A stretch of DNA of 9,212 nt from Natronohydrobacter sp. (GTDB taxonomy: Bacteria > Pseudomonadota > Alphaproteobacteria > Rhodobacterales > Rhodobacteraceae), in the NCBI GenBank assembly GCA_007123015.1, contig SKSL01000223.1:1-9212 (forward strand), written 5' to 3'. The notes under the pieces are model-generated. The model saw only the letters and a program-made list of their open reading frames with translations, had not been told where the DNA came from and did not search any database. Below, one piece after another: positions 4,512-9,212 of this stretch; position 1 is the first letter of the stretch; the number at the start of each line of letters is the position of its first letter. A program made the translations under genes and the position numbers.

Positions 4512-6977
4512 CTACCGATCCATGTCAATTTCGGCTTCTGCAGTGTCCAGCACCTCATCGCGCACCATATCCGTGCGCGCCTTCACATCGCGCGGATCGC
4601 GCCGCTGCTCTGGTGCAGGTGGCAGAGTTTCTCCGCGCAGGGCTTCCGGATTACGCAGCCAGATATCGCGCTGCGCAAACGGAATTTCGATGCCTTCTTC
4701 CTTGAACCGCTCAGCGATCTGGTGGCGCAATTCGGTGCGCACAGCCATCCCGAACCCCACATCGCTCAGGATCAGACGCAATTCAAATTCCAGCGCATCC
4801 GCGCCGAAATCCATGAAATGGACCTGCGGTTCCGGGTCAATCAGCGCCAGTGGCTCATTCTCACCGATCTCTTTCAGGATCCGCGCCACTTTCCGCGTGT
4901 CCGACCCGTAGGCGACCCCCACCGGGATCGAAATCCGGCCCAGAGAGTTATAGCGCGTCCAGTTGGTGACAGTGCCCTGGATCAGTTCAGCATTGGGCAC
5001 AGTGACATCTGTCCGGTCAAAGGTTTCGATCACTGTCGAGCGCACAGAGATCGTGCGCACGGTCCCCATCGTGCCACCGACTTCGATCCAGTCCCCTTCT
5101 GCCACAGGCCGTTCGATCAGCAGGATAACACCCGAGATGAAATTCGAGACGATATTCTGCAGCCCGAACCCGATCCCGACCGACAGCGCCCCGGCCACAA
5201 TCGCAAGCCCGGACAGATCAATCCCAGCAGTCGAGATCGCCACCAGCGCTGCCACGAATATCCCGATATAGCCTGTGCCCGAGATAATCGCTTTCTGCCC
5301 GCCTTTGTCGATCTTGGTCTTGGGCAAAACCGAGCTTTCCAGCCCGCCTTGCAGGATCCGCGTGATCAGATAGCCGATCGAGAAGACCACAATGAAACTG
5401 AGAATATTCGTGGGCGAGATTCGCGTTTCACCGATCGCGAACCCTTCGCGCAACATCTGCCAGAATTCCAGCAACTCTGTCGGACGCATGCCCCAGACCA
5501 GCGCAAAAGCCGGCAGCGACAAGATCACCAGAAAGAAATTGAACAGCGACGGAAGAAGCGCAGTATCCACATCCGCTTCCGTCTTGGTGATGACGCAATA
5601 GATATCCTCGAAAAGCTGCATCAGAAACAGCAAAAGGACAATCACCCCAAGCGACAGTACGGCTGGAAAAAGCATGGCCTGCGCGGCCTGCACATAGCCG
5701 ATAGCAGCAAAGACAGGTGCCCCAACACTGATGACCATGAGCACCTTGCTCAGGACCATGATCATGCGGTCAAGAAATGCAGGTTCACGATTTTCGTCCG
5801 CGCTCAGAACTGTGCCGTGCTGACGCAGAAGCATCCCGATGCGCAGCAGGACAATCCCGATGAAGGCCAGGACCGGGAACGCCAACACGGCATTGGCCGC
5901 ATCGGAATTGCTCGCGACCGGGAAGAACTCGCGCAGCAGGACCGATACAGCCAGCGCAAGACCAATCATATTCGCCCAGAACCGCCCCTCTCGGCGGCGG
6001 GCCGACGGCAATTGCAACGCAGCCGAACGGCTTTCTTCGACCGGAAAGGCCTGCCGCCCGGCCCAGCGTGCCGTGAAATAGGCGATCGCAGCATTTTGCA
6101 GACCCGCCGTAATCGCCTCGCTTGCCGTGCCCAGCACCGAGCTGATTTCCAAGGCAACGCTGATCGCGAAAACCGCACTGACAGGGACCGCGATCTGGCT
6201 CAGCGACAACAGCCGCGCCAGAATGCGCCGCCCGCGGCGACTGCCACCATCCGACAGCCATGTTGTGACGATCCGCTCGATAAACCGCCGACCGCGCAGC
6301 AGCACAAAGCCCGAAACCAGCAGAAGCAGAAGCGCGACCGGCATGTTAGAGCGGAATTCGCGCATGCGGGCCGGGTCATCCACAAGGCTTGTGACCTGTG
6401 TGGCCAGAACGAAACTCGTGCCCCAGACTGCATCGACAGCAGCGACCCAATTGATCGGATTGACCGGCGCAGGCCAGAGCGACAACAGCGCTTCTGCATC
6501 GCGTTCGCGCAGCTTTGTGTCGATCTGACGAATCAACCCATCTGCGCGACGAAACGCTTCTTGAGCAGCGATGCCCGGCGCTTGCAACGCAGTGAGTTGT
6601 TCGGCCAGTTCTGCGCGGCGTTCAGCAATCTCAGGCGCCTCAGTGGCCCCTTCTTCCGGCGGCGGGCCGAGCGCGGCGATCTGTTCGCGCAAATTGGCAA
6701 TCCGGGACTGGTTCGCATCCTGTGCAGCCAGAAAACCTGTCCGAAACACCACCAATTCAGCGCGCAACTCGGCGAGACGTTCATTGCTGATCGGACGACC
6801 ATCCAGCGCATCTTCGGCGCGTTGCGCGAAACCTCTCCAGGTGTCGTAATCGGGGGCCGCGGACTGAGACGATCCGGTCTGCTGTGTCGCAGGCCGCGTG
6901 TCCTGTGCCAGGAGTGGAGACGCGACAAGACCGAGAGCGCTGATCAATGCCAACGCGAGGGATCGGATCACGAACAT
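4512..6977 (-). CDS. MscS-family mechanosensitive channel with N-terminal DUF3772 domain
   Basis: This 821-residue inner-membrane protein is predicted to release solutes when membrane tension rises under osmotic downshock. It has a signal peptide (about 1-25, ending PLLAQ), a soluble, presumably periplasmic helical region (about 40-165) matching DUF3772, including DYDTWRGFAQRAEDALDG, and then roughly ten hydrophobic segments between about 212 and 620. The last membrane helix is the pore-lining MscS helix, rich in Gly and Ala (LAIVAGALSVGIGFGLQNIV, 591-610). The MscS beta domain follows with ERPVAEGDWIEVGGTMGTV (622-640), VPNAELIQGTVTNWT (660-674) and a C-terminal mixed domain to about 775, with a short acidic tail. 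Length and layout resemble the large MscK/DUF3772 channels rather than the short MscS. The ATG follows AAGGA overlapping the end of cysteine synthase, 9 bases after its stop, so co-translation is likely. Confidence 0.93.
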   Translation of the reverse strand: MFVIRSLALALISALGLVASPLLAQDTRPATQQTGSSQSAAPDYDTWRGFAQRAEDALDGRPISNERLAELRAELVVFRTGFLAAQDANQSRIANLREQIAALGPPPEEGATEAPEIAERRAELAEQLTALQAPGIAAQEAFRRADGLIRQIDTKLRERDAEALLSLWPAPVNPINWVAAVDAVWGTSFVLATQVTSLVDDPARMREFRSNMPVALLLLLVSGFVLLRGRRFIERIVTTWLSDGGSRRGRRILARLLSLSQIAVPVSAVFAISVALEISSVLGTASEAITAGLQNAAIAYFTARWAGRQAFPVEESRSAALQLPSARRREGRFWANMIGLALAVSVLLREFFPVASNSDAANAVLAFPVLAFIGIVLLRIGMLLRQHGTVLSADENREPAFLDRMIMVLSKVLMVISVGAPVFAAIGYVQAAQAMLFPAVLSLGVIVLLLFLMQLFEDIYCVITKTEADVDTALLPSLFNFFLVILSLPAFALVWGMRPTELLEFWQMLREGFAIGETRISPTNILSFIVVFSIGYLITRILQGGLESSVLPKTKIDKGGQKAIISGTGYIGIFVAALVAISTAGIDLSGLAIVAGALSVGIGFGLQNIVSNFISGVILLIERPVAEGDWIEVGGTMGTVRTISVRSTVIETFDRTDVTVPNAELIQGTVTNWTRYNSLGRISIPVGVAYGSDTRKVARILKEIGENEPLALIDPEPQVHFMDFGADALEFELRLILSDVGFGMAVRTELRHQIAERFKEEGIEIPFAQRDIWLRNPEALRGETLPPAPEQRRDPRDVKARTDMVRDEVLDTAEAEIDMDR

Positions 6978-6986
6978 GGAATTCCT

Positions 6987-8021
6987 TCAGGCATCCTCGA
7001 AGACAGGGGGAAGCGCGCGCGGCACCTTTGCCAGCCATTCCGGGACCGGCAGCCCTTTGTCTCGCAAAAACTGCGGATTGAACAGTTTCGACTGGTAGCG
7101 TGTGCCGTAATCGCACAGGATCGTGATAATCCGATGTCCCGGTCCCATCTCTCGGGCCATGCGGATCGCGCCTGCAACATTGACGCCGGACGAACCGCCA
7201 AGGCACAGCCCCTCTTCAGCCAGCAGATCGAAAACAATCGGCAGAGCTTCACTGTCTGGAATCTGAGCGCAAAAATCGGGCGTGAACCCTTCCAGATTGG
7301 CCGTGATCCGCCCCTGACCAATGCCTTCGGTGATCGAACTGCCTTCGGATTTCATCTCGCCCGAGGTGTAGAAACTGTAAAGCGCAGCCCCCATCGGATC
7401 GGCCAGCCCCATCTTGACCCCTTTGGGCTGCAAAGCCTGCGCTACCCCGGCCAATGTGCCGCCAGATCCCACTGCACAGATGAAACCATCCACCTTGCCA
7501 TCCGTCTGGCCCCAGATCTCTGGTCCAGTGGTTTCAATATGCGCCTGCCGATTGGCCACATTGTCGAATTGATTGGCCCAGATCGCGCCATTCGGTTCGC
7601 TCTCGGCCAGGGCTGCGGCCAGACGCCCGGAATAGCGCACATAGTTATTCGGATTGCGATAGGGTGCAGCCGGGACTTCGACCAGTTCTGCACCCGCAAG
7701 CCGCAGCATGTCCTTTTTTTCCTGACTCTGCGTCTCCGGGATCACGATGACAGTGCGAAACCCCATCGAGGCACCGACCAGCGCCAAGCCAATCCCGGTA
7801 TTGCCCGCTGTCCCTTCGACAATCGTGCCGCCGGGCCGCAGCAGGCCGCGCGCGACCGCGTCGCGAATGATATAAAGTGCGGCACGATCCTTGACGGATT
7901 GACCAGGATTGAGAAACTCCGCCTTGCCCAGAATTTCGCAACCAGTGGCCTCGCTGGCCTTGTTCAGGCGGATCAGGGGGGTATTCCCGATCGCCGCGGA
8001 CAGATTGGCGTGAACGCGCAT
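6987..8021 (-). CDS. cysK: Cysteine synthase (PLP-dependent, CysK type)
   Basis: This 344-residue enzyme belongs to the beta-family of pyridoxal-phosphate enzymes and should form L-cysteine from O-acetylserine and sulfide in the cytosol. Visible hallmarks are NTPLIRLN (13-20), the PLP-binding Lys44 in NPGQSVKDRA (38-47), the substrate loop EGTAGNTGIGLA (69-80), the phosphate-binding GSGGT (185-189), and GGSSGVN (275-281) near the cofactor ring. The loop has TAGNT where Escherichia coli type CysK has TSGNT; this variant is, to my knowledge, characteristic of a distinct CysK clade that also includes fungal enzymes. The C-terminus (CDYGTRYQSKLFNPQFL, 303-319) also fits that clade and makes the protein longer than the roughly 320-residue classical CysK. 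The ATG at 8019-8021 follows a strong CGGAGGTC site. A related beta-synthase using another activated serine is the main alternative. No CBS regulatory domain is present. Confidence 0.88.
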   Translation of the reverse strand: MRVHANLSAAIGNTPLIRLNKASEATGCEILGKAEFLNPGQSVKDRAALYIIRDAVARGLLRPGGTIVEGTAGNTGIGLALVGASMGFRTVIVIPETQSQEKKDMLRLAGAELVEVPAAPYRNPNNYVRYSGRLAAALAESEPNGAIWANQFDNVANRQAHIETTGPEIWGQTDGKVDGFICAVGSGGTLAGVAQALQPKGVKMGLADPMGAALYSFYTSGEMKSEGSSITEGIGQGRITANLEGFTPDFCAQIPDSEALPIVFDLLAEEGLCLGGSSGVNVAGAIRMAREMGPGHRIITILCDYGTRYQSKLFNPQFLRDKGLPVPEWLAKVPRALPPVFEDA

Positions 8022-8055
8022 CTCGACCTCCGATAGTGTCGTCTCGTCCCTGCTA

Positions 8056-8094
8056 CAGCTGATGGCGTGAATCAGCCCACACTCAGCTGATCAG
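8056..8094. promoter_or_regulatory. Clustered CTGAT/ATCAG repeats upstream of cysteine synthase
   Basis: CAGCTGAT occurs at 8056-8063 and again at 8084-8091, 28 bases apart, and ATCAG occurs at 8071-8075 and 8090-8094. CAGCTGA (8056-8062) and TCAGCTG (8083-8089) also form a perfect 7-bp inverted repeat around a 20-base centre. The cluster lies 35-73 bases upstream of the cysteine synthase ATG in a 94-base gap, where an operator or leader hairpin would be expected. No U-tract is present, so termination of the upstream gene is not supported. Confidence 0.4.
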
Positions 8095-8115
8095 GGCCTA
8101 AGCCATGGTCGCGGC

Positions 8116-8556
8116 TCAGATGTCACCGAACCGCTTCGAAGTCCGCGCGCCCAGCCAAAGACCAAAGGCCACAATCGCCTGTGATGCACCAAAGAACAAC
8201 GGCTGTACCCCGCCCAACACAGTCAGGCCCTGCGAAAATGCAAGCCCGCCCCAAGCAAGAACCATCAGCGCGGTTATCAGGGTGAGTGACAGAACCAGAA
8301 CCGAAGCGCGATCCCCCAGCAAGAGCAATACAGCACCGAGTAGCCCCAGCCAGATGGTTACCGTCAGCGCAATCCCGGCCCATTGTGGCATTGCATCAAA
8401 TAGCCCACCAAGGCCGATCATATCGGGCAATGTGACATAAGCGCTCAGCGCATCATACCGCGCAAAGACATACTCTGTGGCGTGAAACGCAAACCAGAAA
8501 AGACCTGTAAGACCGAAAAGCGTGGCCAGAAAACTGCGCCGTTTGACTGCGGACAT
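8116..8556 (-). CDS. Four-helix integral membrane protein of unknown function
   Basis: This 146-residue protein has a short basic N-terminus (MSAVKRRSF) and four hydrophobic helices at about 8-27, 58-80, 84-106 and 117-137. The loop between helices 1 and 2 (about 28-57) holds ATEYVFARYDALSAYV and several aromatic and acidic residues, and is the likely extracytoplasmic loop; the C-terminus is basic (ARTSKR). The layout, with a WLGLLGAVLLLL helix 2 followed by a GDRAS turn, resembles small four-helix proteins often loosely annotated as sugar transporters in marine and alphaproteobacterial genomes. I cannot confirm that relation, and no transport motif is visible. The ATG is preceded by AGGGAG at a normal spacing. 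The gene is 94 bases upstream of cysteine synthase on the same strand and could be in one transcript with it, although the repeat cluster between them may mark a separate promoter. Confidence 0.8.
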   Translation of the reverse strand: MSAVKRRSFLATLFGLTGLFWFAFHATEYVFARYDALSAYVTLPDMIGLGGLFDAMPQWAGIALTVTIWLGLLGAVLLLLGDRASVLVLSLTLITALMVLAWGGLAFSQGLTVLGGVQPLFFGASQAIVAFGLWLGARTSKRFGDI

Positions 8557-8570
8557 GGGTTACTCCCTCT

Positions 8571-8593
8571 TTGCGCCAGATTGCCCTGCGCAA
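8571..8593. promoter_or_regulatory. Dyad TTGCGC-N11-GCGCAA upstream of the four-helix membrane protein
   Basis: TTGCGC at 8571-8576 is the reverse complement of GCGCAA at 8588-8593, and a further TGCGCAA copy occurs at 8627-8633, exactly 40 bases from the one at 8587-8593. The dyad begins 15 bases upstream of the gene's ATG, so it may be an operator or lie in the 5' leader. GC-rich DNA makes such short repeats fairly easy to find by chance. Confidence 0.22.
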
Positions 8594-8642
8594 CGCAGAC
8601 TGTCCAGCCCTCGCGCTCGCGGAAAATGCGCAAGATCGGGGA

Positions 8643-8679
8643 AAAGAAAACGCCCTGCTTCCCGCAGGGCGTTTTCTTT
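8643..8679 (-). terminator. Intrinsic terminator after the Hint-domain gene (potentially bidirectional)
   Basis: AAAGAAAACGCCCTGC (8643-8658) pairs perfectly over 16 bp with GCAGGGCGTTTTCTTT (8664-8679) around the 5-base loop TTCCC. On the minus strand the GC-rich core CGCCCTGC/GCAGGGCG is followed by TTTTCTTTTC, the classical pattern of a Rho-independent terminator, 18 bases past the stop codon of the Hint-domain gene. The A-rich left flank gives a T-run on the plus strand as well, so it could act in both directions. No plus-strand gene is adjacent. Confidence 0.92.
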
Positions 8680-8696
8680 GGCAGGGGCGCTCGGGA

Positions 8697-9212
8697 TCAG
8701 GCCGCGAAAAGCATCCGCGCTTCATGCGCCTTCAGGGTCATGCGTGCTGCGCGGAAAGCCCGCTGCCCGGATTCCTGGGCCAATTCCGGAAACAAGGCGA
8801 AAACCTCGTCGCGCTGATCGGCACCCAGACCGTCGAGAGAATAATCGGCAGGCTGGAAGCTTTCACTCCAGAGTCCGTCGCCAAGCACGATTTGATGGGT
8901 GTCAAACATGATATGCACATAAGTGACCGGTTGCGTATCGCGTTCTATACCGGGCTGTCCCACCAGATGCCCGGCCGGAACCAATACTTCTTTCTCGCCG
9001 AAAAGCAGTTCGGCACGCGGACCGCAGATCAGAACGCGATGTGATGGCGAAACGCGGGTATCGACCTCTGGCGTATTCAAACCCAGTGAACCGGCCCGCA
9101 GCAGGACCGCACGGTAGTCTGCCTGCGCCTGCAGCTCTTCTGGGGTGATTGTGCGCTGCCCCACCCAAGCCAGCGGAACATATCCACGGTCGCGCGTCAG
9201 GACCAGATCGCC
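8697..9212 (-). CDS. Hint (hedgehog/intein-like) domain protein, C-terminal part
   Basis: The last 171 residues of a protein whose start lies beyond the right edge; the frame is open to base 9212, so the ATG near 9164 is internal. The visible part matches the Hint_2 domain widespread in Rhodobacteraceae: GDLVLTRDRGYVPLAWVGQR right at the edge, VSPSHRVLI with the block-B-type histidine, a GEKEVLVPAGHLVG stretch, then VTYVHIMFDTHQIVL and WSESFQP. It ends with ALFPELAQ and LKAHEARMLFAA. Hint domains can break a peptide bond at a starting Cys or Ser. That residue would lie upstream and outside the window, so catalytic competence cannot be judged. In this bacterial group the domain usually forms the C-terminus of larger or secreted-type proteins of unknown function. 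The gene ends 18 bases before a strong terminator. Confidence 0.85.
   Translation of the reverse strand, partial: GDLVLTRDRGYVPLAWVGQRTITPEELQAQADYRAVLLRAGSLGLNTPEVDTRVSPSHRVLICGPRAELLFGEKEVLVPAGHLVGQPGIERDTQPVTYVHIMFDTHQIVLGDGLWSESFQPADYSLDGLGADQRDEVFALFPELAQESGQRAFRAARMTLKAHEARMLFAA

Noticed and set aside
4158..8036. A 1292-codon open frame on the plus strand, opposite the YdcH-family gene, channel and cysteine synthase
   Set aside because: It is codon-aligned antisense to all three minus-strand genes (codon boundaries coincide), so it stays open simply because those genes avoid TTA, CTA and TCA codons. Its product is rich in Arg, Gln, Asp and His with no recognisable domain, and it runs through the hairpin-filled intergenic region.
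8641..8680. Repeat unit of a CRISPR array or transposon end
   Set aside because: It occurs once, has a 5-base loop and flanking A/T runs, and sits just after a stop codon, which together fit a terminator.

Overview
The window looks like chromosomal DNA from an alphaproteobacterium, most likely in the Rhodobacterales (Rhodobacteraceae/Roseobacter group). The DNA is moderately GC-rich. The placement rests on several protein types I associate with that group: a C-terminal Hint-domain protein, a DUF3772-type MscS channel, a DUF465/YdcH-family protein beginning MSHTPHELAEEFP, and a PAS-type soluble hybrid kinase. It was made by reading the proteins, not by a search.

Layout, left to right. (1) Positions 1-695, minus strand: the N-terminal part of an AMP-forming acyl-CoA synthetase, cut by the window edge just after its ATP-binding motif. 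(2) Positions 696-876: a divergent intergenic region with a strong dyad (ACGCGT-N6-ACGCGT) just upstream of the synthetase. (3) Positions 877-4026, plus strand: a probable three-gene operon of a cytosolic PAS hybrid histidine kinase, an OmpR-type response regulator overlapping it by ATGA, and a universal stress protein preceded by an intercistronic hairpin. (4) Positions 4086-4328, minus strand: a small DUF465/YdcH-family coiled-coil protein, convergent with the stress protein. (5) Positions 4329-4511: a 183-base gap holding a short dyad and two tandem imperfect hairpins. (6) Positions 4512-8021, minus strand: a tightly linked pair, cysteine synthase followed 9 bases later by a large MscS-family mechanosensitive channel. 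(7) Positions 8116-8556, minus strand: a four-helix membrane protein of unknown function. (8) A 16-bp perfect terminator hairpin at 8643-8679. (9) Positions 8697-9212, minus strand: the C-terminal part of a Hint (hedgehog/intein-like) domain protein, cut by the right edge.

How the genes may work together: the kinase, regulator and stress protein form a plausible signalling and stress-response unit whose input is probably intracellular, since the kinase has no membrane segment. The kinase carries its own receiver and no Hpt domain is visible, so that receiver is more likely a local modulator than a relay to the OmpR regulator. Cysteine synthase and the channel are probably co-transcribed and translationally coupled, but the sequence gives no functional link between them. 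I see no tRNA, rRNA, CRISPR array, insertion sequence, phage gene or recognisable defence system. Overall this is an ordinary core-genome region, and the most interesting unexplained signals are the small structured or palindromic elements between the genes.
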